NCBI GenBank assembly: GCA_000969725.1
Contig: JXSR01S002902.1
Reading direction: 5' to 3' (one strand)
DNA length: 24,266 nt
Origin: Ophiothrix spiculata
Lineage: Eukaryota > Echinodermata > Ophiuroidea > Amphilepidida > Ophiotrichidae
Of the stretch, positions 1-8,414 are shown piece after piece (positions within the stretch are counted from its first letter, which is position 1; each line of letters opens with the position of its first letter). Made by a program: the position numbers and the translations under genes. The notes under the pieces are model-generated. The model ran no database searches and had not been told where the DNA came from. It was given only the letters and a program-made list of their open reading frames with translations.

Positions 1-285
1 ATAATTAGTTTTCGAGATATAGAATTTTAAAGCCGAAAAAGTTAAATATCGCAGCTTGAAAAAACAATAAAATACATAAGAAATAAAACAATAAATTTTG
101 CTCGTGAAGTTACATTTTCGACCATAACTTTTGAACGGAACCTCCAATTGTTGTCAAACAAAAAGCAAAAGAAAGGTAATTTTGTACTTTTATTTCAATT
201 TGCAATTTTCATTTTTTAGTCCTTAAAAGGGCATATCCCCCCTAAGAATATGGCTAAAAATTTCACTTTACAATATGGTTACATT
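1..285. other. AT-rich stretch, nothing recognised
   Basis: The stretch is AT-rich with many short homopolymer runs. I see no open frame with coding character, no splice-site pair and no terminal repeat before the tandem array begins near 286. Confidence 0.6.
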
Positions 286-365
286 TCCTCCATATATCCG
301 GTTTTCAGCTCCCCAAGACATTTTTTCCTATATTTATATTGTGTCATATCTCATGCAGTGTACAT

Positions 366-643
366 CAGGGTTCGTACGGTCCTTGAGAGTCCTTGAAAAT
401 CCTTGAATTTGAAAACACCTTTTCAAGGCCTTGAAAGTCCTGGAAATTTGCACAGAGTCCTTGAAAATTGATAATTTATGGCTAACTGATCCCAAATTCA
501 GCGAGTGGATTGATGTCGGCAGGAACAAGAGTTCAGCATACTGCAAATTATGCTGTGGTAAGTCCTTGAAAATCATGCTTTTGGACCTTGAAAGTCATTG
601 ACAAGTCCTTGAATTTTAAAGGCTCCAAGGTGTACGAACCCTG
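366..643. mobile_element. Short hAT-like transposon with 6-bp target duplication
   Basis: The element begins CAGGGTTCGTAC and ends with the reverse complement GTACGAACCCTG, giving 12-13-bp terminal inverted repeats, followed inside by repeated TCCTTGAAA-type words on both arms. GTACAT flanks both ends (360-365 and 644-649). The neighbouring tandem copy at about 841-855 has the uninterrupted site ACTGTACATGCTACAT, so it acts as an empty allele and confirms insertion with a 6-bp duplication. CAGGG ends together with a BED-like finger remnant inside point to the hAT superfamily. At 278 bp it is non-autonomous. Confidence 0.8.
470..562 (+). pseudogene. Fossil of transposase N-terminal BED-like zinc finger
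   Basis: Reading from 470 in frame gives about 31 codons with the pattern W-L-x-D-P-x-F-x-x-W-I, then after ten residues A-Y-C-K-L-C. This is the usual layout of the short N-terminal zinc-finger domain in many hAT transposases and hAT-derived proteins: conserved tryptophans followed by a CxxC pair (Cys codons at 542 and 551). The later His/Cys ligands and the catalytic domain are absent, so it is a relic kept when the parent element shrank. Family assignment rests on motif recognition only; no start codon is present in this frame. Confidence 0.5.
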
Positions 644-999
644 GTACATGCTACATGCATGGTTTAGGTATCATTTTAAAGTATTTACCAAGAGCTATAA
701 TTTGATAGGTAATTTGCTTTCAAGAGTAGATGTATGTGTATGCCTTAAATTCCAGGTTGTGATATTTTTACATATCGGGTCCTCCATATCGGGTCCTCGG
801 CTCCCCAAAGTTATTTTTCCTATAAAGTGACATATCTCTTGAACTGTACATGCTACATTTATGATTAAGGTATCAATTCGAAGTACTAATCAAGAGCTTT
901 AATTTGATAGGTAATTTGCTTAGGTAGGTATAAGATAACCTTGGGCACAAAATGTTTGAAAGAACCCTAAAAATCTTGCGCAAAAGGGCAGCTCCCCAA

Positions 1000-1347
1000 A
1001 CGTCAGTGCACCAGTTCATAACGCATGGCCATTTGAAGAGAATTCAGGTGATCCATATTGAAATTTGTCCAAACAGCACTACAATAATCAAATTGAGGAA
1101 ACACCAAAGCATTTGCAAGCATATTCAGGGTTTTAGAAGGAAGGTAAAATTTGACCCTCCGTATGACGCCAATACGCTTTGAAATAATTGAAGAAATGTA
1201 ATCCACATGATCAGACCAAGACAGAGTAGGATCTAAAATAACACCCAAATACCTGAATTTATCAACTCTTTCAATTGAAGCCCTATTGTACATTAAATTC
1301 ACATCAACAAATTTGCTGTGAAAAACTTTGACTGGTATACTCTGCAA
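1000..1347 (-). pseudogene. Non-LTR retrotransposon reverse transcriptase fragment (jockey/CR1-like)
   Basis: The minus strand encodes about 115 residues matching the C-terminal part of LINE reverse transcriptases: FRYLGVILDPTLSW, followed by a helix-rich thumb-like stretch, then ALVFPQFDYCSAVW. In intact elements this lies downstream of the catalytic FADD box, which is missing here along with the endonuclease. The frame ends at a stop near 1003, directly against the tandem array, and upstream it runs into unrelated sequence. It is a truncated, dead copy. It differs clearly from the second LINE fragment at 2690-3110, so they are two families. Confidence 0.85.
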
Positions 1348-1399
1348 CGCTCCACCACCCCACCATGTCCAAGAGCCAAACTTAGTGCCAGAGGGTAGG

Positions 1400-2515
1400 C
1401 AGTGTTCGATTTACAAAAAATACCTGCACAAAATGAAAGTTACTTGCATGTGCAAACAAAATTTTGAATTTTACAATTCTTTAAACCATATTATACTGGT
1501 TTCTGCTTCTGTAGCATGGTCACTCTGCTGCAATGATCGTGACTCACATAGAAACTGCTGAGATCGGCAGCCATATTGTTTTCTGACATCACACTACAAC
1601 TATGAATATTCATTATAAACATTTGCAGAGGATAGATGAAATTTTCCGAACGTATATTTTGCTTGCAGTCGGAAGATTCCGCGACCAAAATCCAGTTTTC
1701 ATGAATGAATGCTACATTACACGGAAGCTACTAAGTTGGCGCAAAGCTGATCATGCTAATTATGCATAGCTGGCATAAAGGTATGTTTTCGTCATGCGAC
1801 TTCATTGGCTTTGCGATGGAAAGTGAAGTATGTACTCTTTTTACAGATGAAAAGCAAGATATACCATCAGTATTTATAAAGGACATTGATTTACAGCATT
1901 TTCTAGTTTACTTGTAAACAGAGAAGTTACAGGACCAAAATATTACTTACCCGAAATTTCTGGCAGTGGTATTGGTACCACTTCCAGAAGAGAGCTCTGT
2001 TATATAATGAAGCCTATCGCAATTATAAGTGCACATACCAATGTCACAAAAATGGTAATTTTCATCAAAAACACACTGCAAGACTCCACAAAGGATATTT
2101 GATATTATAAGACTTCCCGAAGTTGATAGTTACACAAAAAATTATGTTTAAAGTTATAACCAATGGAAAACCATTGTAAACAAACCAAACATAACTTTTT
2201 ATTTCTCTGATCCGAACAGTGCGATTTTCATTTATTTAATTCAAAAAGGTTCCTTTCATGAATATGGAAAAGTAATTTTTATAGATCTGTTTTTTCAAGA
2301 ACAATTGATTTTTTTCATTTTATGCACAAATTATCCTTATATGTGATAGGCTGTAATATACAGCTTGCCTCTAAAAACGAAGTTTTTTTGGCTTGTGTTT
2401 CTCGAGCAAAATATTACATGCACATGTGCAGGTAGGGGTTGAAAAGCTACCTGCACAAAACCAAAGTTGCCTGCATTTGTGCATGTGGACAGGTGGTAAA
2501 TCGAACGCTGCACTG
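1400..2515. mobile_element. hAT-type non-autonomous transposon, 8-bp target duplication
   Basis: The ends are inverted: the left starts CAGTGTTCGATTTAC and the reverse complement of the right starts CAGTGCAGCGTTCGATTTAC; similarity continues for about 50 bp with CACATGCAC and CCTGCACAAAA words. The 8-bp AGGGTAGG occurs immediately outside both ends (1392-1399 and 2516-2523). CAGTG termini with an 8-bp duplication are diagnostic of the hAT superfamily. The 1.1-kb interior shows no transposase; the small frames inside are short and featureless. The insertion splits a sequence that continues on both sides (cagagggtagg / gggtagggagtg). Confidence 0.85.
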
Positions 2516-2689
2516 AGGGTAGGGAGTGCGCTTTGGTGTTTTACTTGCTTTTGCTGGTCTTAGTTCTTTCTTAATTAAGGTGTGCAAATATAGTTGATTG
2601 AAATAGTTATATGTCAGTAATGCTGATAATGTTTTCTATAATTTTTGGGAAGTAAGCATGTTTTAGGCAGTCCTTTTTGCTTTGGTATT

Positions 2690-3110
2690 CCGGTTTGTTA
2701 TCTTTGATCTAGGCTTGGCTATTGTTATGACGGGTGGGGTGTTGGACCGGCAGTAAGAATTTCTCTGCCGGTATGGCTACCTGACCTGTACAGATTTTTT
2801 GGATCATTGTAAGGCGTGATGCCATCCTTCTCATTTGCAAGGATTCCCATGTTTATTTAGCATGGAAGTAACACTTCTGGTTGTAATCTCTGCAGGCAAA
2901 TCTGACTGCCTTTCTTTGGAATATCCTCATTTGTATGGGGATCCCACACAGTCGCTGAATATTCCAAGTGGGGTCTCACAAGAGCTTTGTACACTGTTGA
3001 TTTGAGATCTGTTGGGCAAGGATGAAGGTTCCTTTGGACCATACCAAGAACACGTTTTGCTTTGGAAGTTATGTGGTTTATGTGTGCACTCCATTGCGTA
3101 AGAATTCTAA
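2690..3110 (-). pseudogene. LINE reverse transcriptase C-terminal fragment (CR1/L2-like)
   Basis: On the minus strand the translation shows WSAHINHITSKAKRVLGMV, then NLHPCPTDLKSTVYKALVRP and LEYSATVWDPH. After a frameshift near 2920 it continues as VQRKAVRFACRDY, an in-frame stop, and a diverged tail with MRRMASRLTMIQKI and VAIPAEKFLLP. This is the conserved end of CR1/L2-clade ORF2 proteins, after the catalytic core. The copy has at least one frameshift and one stop codon and is 5'-truncated near 3105, where frame and similarity end. The ACCGGCAG/CTGCCGGT stem at about 2747-2773 lies in its 3' region. Confidence 0.85.
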
Positions 3111-3990
3111 GTTTTTAATAAGGGTAGTAACCGAAACGTATTCGTAACTATGAATTAGCCCCAACGGCTGTTTCCAATGAGTGACGTGCAGGAACGAATT
3201 GTCTCTGACAATGTAACTGAAATGTGTCCCTCTCAGGAGGGACACGCAACGGTGTATTGAACCTGCCCACGTATGAGTTTTTTCATTTGACATGCAATGA
3301 TGCATGATTGAAATAATGCAAAATCATGTGGCAACTCAACAATAGACATCTATACTAAAATGATCTTACTGCATTGACATTATAATTTATAGTATAGTTT
3401 TAGTCTCATTTCAAGAACACACCCTTTATAATTCTGATCCACCCTTTTTACAAAATCACCCTTTATAACCATGGAATCAAGAAACCAACCCTTTTATCTG
3501 CTTTCTTAATTTTGCAAACCCACGTTACTAACTATGTGCTCTTGGAACATGAATTTTGAGCCAAAATCTCAAAAAAGCGTTCGAACAAAGACAAGGAAAG
3601 TCACAAACCAACATATATTTGTTACATATTTATGCGCTTGGAAGTTGGAACTTGTATTTGGGCTAAAATCACCAAAAAGCCACCACCATTTGACTTTTAT
3701 GATGATGGTTCCCAACTTCCTACATTGACTTATAAACACTATTTTAAAAATCCTCAATGACGCCTTTAATAGAATCAAAACCGGTCAGTCGGTCAGATAT
3801 AAATTCCCTATTAATTCTGGTGCACTGCAACTGGCAGCTGATGGAAGTCAATGTGCTTGATAGGTAAATGAGGGGGTGGAATGATTGCCCCCCCCCCAAA
3901 AAAAAAAATCAAGTATAGGTGCAAAAAATGATTAAATTGCTATAATGACTAACTCATTGTATTGAAATCGGCCAATTGCGACCTACCATA
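3111..3990. other. Non-coding stretch with a small perfect hairpin and C/A tracts
   Basis: A perfect 9-bp stem with a 4-base loop lies at 3224-3245 (GTGTCCCTC, TCAG, GAGGGACAC). A weak direct repeat with TTGGAAC and CAAAAAGC words occurs at about 3541-3590 and 3648-3685. A run of ten C followed by eleven A occupies 3888-3908, a typical polymorphic or error-prone tract. I see no credible exon. Confidence 0.6.
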
Positions 3991-4496
3991 AGGTCAGGAG
4001 GCATGGTTTTAGCTAGAGACCCGTCTGCCCGTCTTTTGGACGGGCAGTTTTAAAGTTGGACGGGTAAAAATTTGCAAAGCATACTTTTTCATGACCAAGA
4101 CTTTTTCAATGTGTGTATTCAGTCAGAGCTTCTTAGCTTCTCTCAAGATTCCTGACCATTTCCATAATAAAAATGTAATATATTGTTGATATTATTTACA
4201 TTTACAAGCAAGACATGTTTATCTTATAATTAAAGCAAAAACAACATTCTTGGAGTTTATTTCAGTTTTATTCTTGTTTTTCTTGGTCCATTTTCAAGGA
4301 ATATTTTTCCACGACGCCCGGTTTGTTTACAAATTGCAATTTATGTGACATCACAATTTGTTACTATTGATCGCGCAATGTCCTTCTAGCCATTGGAAAA
4401 CAATGTACATTCGATGGATTACAGACCGACCGCGGTACGCGATCTTCTTTTAATAACATGAGTTCAAGAACAAAAATGGATCACAGACACTGTCTT

Positions 4497-4538
4497 TTAA
4501 GGCGCGCGAGCGCAATGGCGCGCTGCTGCGCGCCTTAA
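4497..4538. repeat. GC-rich perfect hairpin flanked by TTAA
   Basis: TTAAGGCGCGC at 4497-4507 pairs perfectly with GCGCGCCTTAA at 4528-4538 around a 20-base loop. It stands out as GC-rich in AT-rich surroundings; a similar GCGCGCC word follows at about 4563. Its role is unknown. Confidence 0.65.
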
Positions 4539-4646
4539 TCCATTCCAGATAGCATGATTTATCGCGCGCCTCGCTTTAATGTGCCATAGAATTTGCAATC
4601 GAGTTTCCCCGAGTCTGAGCTTTGAAAACCCCAAACAGCCGATATA

Positions 4647-4755
4647 GATTGCTCCACGATCTATCAACATCGGCAAATTTTCTTCTTGCAAGACTGATTG
4701 AATACTAGTACCATGATCTATCAACATCGGGAATTTATTCTTCTTGGCAACAAGT
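4647..4755. repeat. Short direct repeat, two copies, about 62-bp spacing
   Basis: The block GATCTATCAACATCGG followed by a T-rich TTCTTCTTG segment occurs at about 4657-4690 and again at about 4714-4747 with a few differences. It is a local duplication inside the 2.2-kb transposon. Confidence 0.6.
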
Positions 4756-4951
4756 GAGGCTGATTAAACATCGCGCAGTCTGTGAACAATATTCATGAAC
4801 TTACGATGTGGCGATAATGTAGTATTTTTTTTTATCGAGCATGGAGTAAACGGTGAATATTTGACCTACAATTCAGCTATAATGATCGCGAACCCGGAAG
4901 TAAGTTTGCTGAAATTTAGCGAGACTGACATTGAAAGGTGAAAGATTCTAC

Positions 4952-4977
4952 CTGAGACAATTATATAATTGTCTCAG
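4952..4977. repeat. Perfect 26-bp palindrome
   Basis: CTGAGACAATTAT is followed at once by its exact reverse complement ATAATTGTCTCAG, with no spacer and no mismatch. It sits inside the 2.2-kb transposon. Confidence 0.85.
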
Positions 4978-5425
4978 ATTTTACTATAAAAAACGTTGCA
5001 CATACAATCATCAATCAATGTTTCATTGAATAAAACAATAAAAAATGGTGTTTGACATTTATAATAGTGCTTCTGGATAGTGATAGGTGTCCAATCTTTA
5101 CTTTAAAATTCTCAACAAAACGCTGGCTGAGAGAGTGCAGAATTATGCAACCATGATGATACTAACGGACTACACATAGCACTAAATAGTTTTCACCAAT
5201 ACTCTGATGAAGGGACACCTGACGACAGTAATAAACTCAGCCTTAAATATGGCTCATTGTACATGTTTTGAAATGATTTAAGCATGTATTGTTATAAAGC
5301 AAGTTTAGAAAACAAAACTTTGTTCACTTTATGTCTTCATGCTTTCATGAGTAACAAATAACAAAGCTGAAAGTCATCAGTCATTTATACAAATTTACAA
5401 TTTTACATCTGAAAGGTACTAGCTC

Positions 5426-5577
5426 TTAAGGCTGTGTCACACATCACCGTACCGTGTGAATAACGTACTAATAACGTACACTGTTTGGTAATCGATATAC
5501 ATGTATTTCAATGACCAAACCAGTGTACGTTATTAGTTCGTTATTCGTACGTTTCGTGATGTGTGACAGAGCCTTTA
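5426..5577. mobile_element. Foldback MITE of about 150 bp
   Basis: The two halves are inverted copies over about 60 bp: TTAAGGCTGTGTCACACATC on the left matches the reverse complement of GATGTGTGACAGAGCCTTTA on the right, and both continue into ATAACGTAC and TAATAACGTACACTG words before a short central loop near 5490-5515. TTAA at the left end suggests a TTAA target, but the right end reads TTTA, so the duplication is uncertain. It lies inside the 2.2-kb transposon. Confidence 0.75.
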
Positions 5578-5780
5578 CTTCTTGAAGTTGTTTAGAAGCC
5601 CTTAGCACTTCTTGTAACTACTGTAAAGCCCATTCATGGTACTGTCTCTATTATTGCATAATTTTACTGCTAATAACAGTCTATTGAATACTTCTACGCC
5701 GGGCTTCTACGCAGAGATTGTTATTCCCATAACCGCTCCCCTTATTTGAACCAGAGGAGTTTTTTAAATCACTCTCTTAC

Positions 5781-5808
5781 AGCTCTCCTTAAGATCACCA
5801 GGAGAGCT
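5781..5808. repeat. Perfect 9-bp stem-loop
   Basis: AGCTCTCCT and AGGAGAGCT form a 9-bp stem around a 10-base loop. A related GCTC/GAGAGC arrangement occurs at about 10158-10206. Confidence 0.6.
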
Positions 5809-6544
5809 TTTAATAACTCGCCTGCAAAATATTAAAGACAGTGTCTGGATCATATTAATAAAACATAATGGATATCATCATAATTTTAGGACATTTTTTT
5901 GACCGACTATTGTCTTGGTAAGGCCGAAAATATGTATCAACGAGACGATAAATGCTTGTCACATGCTTGTGTAAAAGTTGCAAAATTCGGCAGTCGCACA
6001 CGAGTTAACATACACTGCGAAATTTTGTGTTTAATTTTGTCACATTTTGGTGTTTAGACGTAATTATGAGTATTAAAAAATAGCTCTGGTGATCCCCAAA
6101 ATCGCCCCCATGAAATGATTGACTAGGGCTATATTAAAATTAAAATAGCCCCGGTAAAAAAAGTTTCTGAGTGCCGATTATCGTTTTTTCCAAATTCAAA
6201 TTTTGGACGGGCAACTTTCAAATCCTGGCTAAAACGTTGTCAGGAGGTCAATTTTAAAATGTGAGGTCCTGTACAAATGTACCAGTATAGTAATATTGGA
6301 TACAAAAGGCCCTTTTTTCTGCTAAATGAAGCAACTTTTTAGATAAAGTCAAAAATGTAAGTTAACTGTGTTTTTGTTCCTTTACAACTACATCCACTTT
6401 TCAAAGAGGACCCCAGGAGTAGAGTGGACCCTAGCTGGTCCCCATGAACAGACACTTGAGCCCTTGCATAAAGACAGACCTTTGCTTATTTTTCGACTTA
6501 CTTATCCTTGAGTACAACATTTTACTGTTCTTTACCTATTGAAA

Positions 6545-7010
6545 TGGCCTCTCCTGGTGTAAGATGTGCAGAAGCTCTCTGACTTTTGGGTGGGGCTTTG
6601 CCCCCTCAAACCTCACCAGGGCATTGCCCCTGGACCCCACCAGAGCCCTTAAGGGGCCCCTGGACCCTGCCATGGCCCGTAAGGTGGACCCTCACCATTA
6701 GGCCTACTCACCATGCATGCTTTGCATGCACATTACCCCTTTTTCTGGGTTTCAGAGGCTTTAAATCTGCCTTTTATGAGGCCTCCAAAGCTTTCGTAAC
6801 TATAGAAGCCCTCTGACTTGGGGGGTTGGCCCACCAAGGTGTTGCCTCTGGTAATGTGCCGAAAGTAATTGCCGTAAGGGCAAGCGCTCGCTACGCTTCG
6901 CATTAGTCCGTATAATTTCCAGTCTTTGTGTAAATAAACCATTCCCTTGCCTGATTAATTCCAACTTCGTCAGTTCACTAAGTGCTTCGCATTATTACCG
7001 CTGTCGCTTG
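6545..7010. repeat. Decayed repeat with GCCCC-rich words and inverted pairs
   Basis: GAAG(C)YCTCTGACTT occurs at about 6571 and again at about 6808, each followed by a G-rich and then GCC-rich segment. GCACATTACC (6729-6738) is inverted as GGTAATGTGC (about 6849-6858), and GCATGCTTTGCATGC at about 6715-6729 is a small hairpin. CTTCGCATTA occurs at about 6896 and 6986. This has the appearance of degraded dispersed repeats; I cannot name the family. A 76-codon frame here is low-complexity proline/tryptophan and is not taken as a gene. Confidence 0.5.
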
Positions 7011-7099
7011 GAAATCACACAATCAGATCGCATGAACAAGGAGTACTACCCGATTAGGTGCTCCACCCTATCTGCAGTTTAGATTGTAATATTACCTGC

Positions 7100-7240
7100 A
7101 ACAGCTCCCTGATGCGCCTTGGTGGACGAACCAATCGAGATTAAATGTCTTGCCCAAGTACATAACTTCTTGGCCGTAGTGGGGCTCCAACTCGCGACCT
7201 ACTGATTCGGAGTCCTGCACTGTTCCACTAGACCACACAA
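7100..7240 (-). mobile_element. tRNA-derived SINE, head and body
   Basis: On the minus strand a pol III A-box-like TGGTCTAGTGG (about 7225-7235) is followed after some 30 bp by a B-box-like GGTCGCGAGTTGGAGCC (about 7183-7199). The spacing is right for a tRNA-derived internal promoter. The tRNA fold is not convincing, so it is a SINE head and not a tRNA gene. The body contains CTTGGGCAAGACATTTAATC, similar to a block found in many metazoan SINEs and in MIR-type elements. The 3' end could not be placed exactly. Confidence 0.65.
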
Positions 7241-7324
7241 ACTCTATATTCTAACACCTGTATTCTAAATGTATTATATCATGTTGACAGGTTGAAAGGA
7301 AGCTCTGACCATTTGCTCACTCAG

Positions 7325-7700
7325 GACATCCATGGAAGGCAGCCATCCTCTCCGCAAACCATTACAAGAAACTGTCATACCTCAGGTTTCTGCAGTACCG
7401 GTATGTGTAACACAGCCCTTACGCCTCCAAAAAGATCGCATTAGATTTAGTGCGAATTTGAAGAGTACAAATCATAATATAAGATGGACAATGGATGAAA
7501 AGAAAGACTGGAATGGAAACTTTGCCAAGGATGAACCGTTGCATACTTATAATGTTGCTGATAAAGAAACTGAATTTGTCAGTGGGTCACAAGCAAGCTT
7601 TGTCATTTCTTTTAATGAGAGCAAGCATACTAAGAAGTGGAGTAAGCAGAAAACGGGGAGTCTTCAAGATGCGTTCCACAGGTTCCGACAATCAAGACAG
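7325..7700 (+). CDS. Candidate host-gene exon, protein family not recognised
   Basis: This is the best host coding segment. The acceptor is a pyrimidine-rich tract with a branch-point-like CTGAC (about 7305), ending TCACTCAG at 7324. The donor is CAG|GTAAGT at 7700/7701, a full consensus. Between them one frame is open for 125 codons starting at 7326; it enters one base into a codon and leaves at a codon boundary. The product is hydrophilic and basic, without signal peptide or membrane segment; the C-terminal part reads KKWSKQKTGSLQDAFHRF, possibly helical. I do not recognise a domain. Alternatively it is a first coding exon using ATG at 7332: another AG at 7289-7290 exists, but that frame has TGA at 7293. 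No partner exon could be placed within the window. Confidence 0.6.
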
Positions 7701-7762
7701 GTAAGTCATACGATCGTGGTGATGGTCAGACAATTTTGACAGGTTGACATGAGAGGGAGATT

Positions 7763-8161
7763 CTATACGCCGGGGAAGTAGTGACGTCATAATTTATGTA
7801 AATCACCCAACACGTGCATTTTGGTTCCAAACAAACGGGGTAGACAGTTTTACCACACGTTAAGTCTATGGGGAAAAAAGTCAAGACTCCTATTTGATAC
7901 CATAACATTCGTCTAAAACAAAAATAAGGGAAAACATGCCGACCTGTTATGCTGAAGGTTGTGATCACAAGCCAGGACGGGACCCCTGCCGTTATTTTCG
8001 TTTTCAAGCCGAGAAAAATCTGTCTGATTTGTATGTTTGCCTATTCTGTTAGTACGTATGATCAGTGGAACCACTCAGGACATGATCATTTGTTTGGAAC
8101 CAAATCGCACGTGTTGGGCTAATTATCATAAATGTGACGTCACTACTTCCCCGGCGTATAG
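7763..8161. mobile_element. Inverted-repeat element with about 75-bp arms
   Basis: The left end CTATACGCCGGGGAAGTAGT is matched exactly by the inverted right end, and the arms continue as GTGACGTCA, CCCAACACGTGC and TTGGTTCCAAACAAA with few changes. TATA sits at both extremities, so the target duplication may be TA or TATA. It lies about 60 bp downstream of the candidate exon donor, hence probably in the intron. The interior encodes a THAP-like finger start. The high arm identity suggests a fairly recent insertion. Confidence 0.85.
7936..8052 (+). pseudogene. THAP-like zinc-finger start, 38 codons, inside the inverted-repeat element
   Basis: A frame opening with ATG at 7936 begins MPTCYAEGCDHK and has YFRF at residues 20-23, then ends at TAG (8050-8052). 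The start M-P-x-C-x4-C with a following F-x-F is the typical opening of the THAP domain (C2CH DNA-binding finger) found in P-element-type transposases and related proteins. The second half of the finger, with its Cys-x2-His pair and conserved tryptophan, is missing. I infer a relic of the parent transposase, or a captured THAP exon, between the arms. The call rests on about 23 residues. Confidence 0.45.
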
Positions 8162-8414
8162 CTGTACTGCGACCGCTGCCCTATGTACAAGTAATTGGTA
8201 CTTAACTATCATCTATCAATTTCAGGGTAATCTGGTCCTTCTAATCAAATCTGGTCCTTCCTCACAGCTTTGGGCTTTATGCAAATTTGCTGCATTTATT
8301 TGCACAATATCTTCTTTGCTGTCATTTGGCAATAAATCAAGTATATTTCATACAACCAACTGTGATTACCCCCTCCCCCATGTATGAAAGACTTGGGGAA
8401 AACACACACCAAAG
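8162..8414. other. Intronic-looking stretch, nothing recognised
   Basis: I see no repeat ends or exon. A 116-codon frame starting at 8037 crosses the right arm of the preceding transposon and has no coding character. CTGGTCCTTC is locally duplicated at about 8232 and 8250. Confidence 0.5.

Larger units (their letters stand above)
286..1001. repeat. Tandem array, unit about 210 bp, interrupted by a transposon
   Basis: Two diverged copies are readable. Copy 1 runs from 286 to 719 and copy 2 from 780 to about 922. Shared blocks in order are tcctccatat, ctccccaa, ttttcctat, catatctc, gtacatgctacat, and aatttgataggtaatttgct. The start-to-start distance is 494 bp, but copy 1 carries a 278-bp insertion plus a 6-bp target duplication, which leaves a period of about 210 bp. 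A third fragment with cagctccccaaa lies at 989-1000, where the array stops at a LINE fragment. The unit has no coding frame and its origin is unknown. Confidence 0.75.
4479..5852. repeat. Internal inverted repeat pair inside the 2.2-kb element
   Basis: GGATCACAGACACTGTCTTT at 4479-4498 is answered by the inverted AAAGACAGTGTCTGGATCAT at about 5834-5853. The pair may be an inner part of the long arms of the 2.2-kb element or the ends of an element nested within it. No target duplication could be read next to these copies. Confidence 0.5.
4002..6239. mobile_element. 2.2-kb inverted-repeat DNA transposon
   Basis: The left end reads CATGGTTTTAGCTAG and the reverse complement of the right end CAACGTTTTAGCCAGG; both are followed by subterminal GCCCGTCC/GGACGGGC words (left near 4028-4052, right near 6206-6211). 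TCAGGAGG lies directly outside both ends (3994-4001 and 6240-6247), and a ninth matching base (G) extends it, so the duplication is 8 or 9 bp. An 8-bp duplication with CA ends fits hAT or P-type elements; 9 bp would suggest a Mutator-like element. No transposase was found inside. It carries further inverted repeats, listed separately. Confidence 0.75.

Noticed and set aside
3224..3245. Histone-type 3' stem-loop
   Set aside because: The stem is 9 bp with a TCAG loop, unlike the 6-bp stem and pyrimidine-rich 4-base loop of histone mRNAs, and no histone gene is near.
5781..5808. Rho-independent terminator
   Set aside because: The stem-loop is followed by a few T only, and the context is eukaryotic transposon DNA.
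7181..7236. Genuine tRNA gene on the minus strand
   Set aside because: A and B boxes are present but acceptor and other stems do not pair well; a SINE head explains it better.
8037..8387. 116-codon plus-strand frame
   Set aside because: Starts in the inverted-repeat element and runs out through its right arm into unique sequence.
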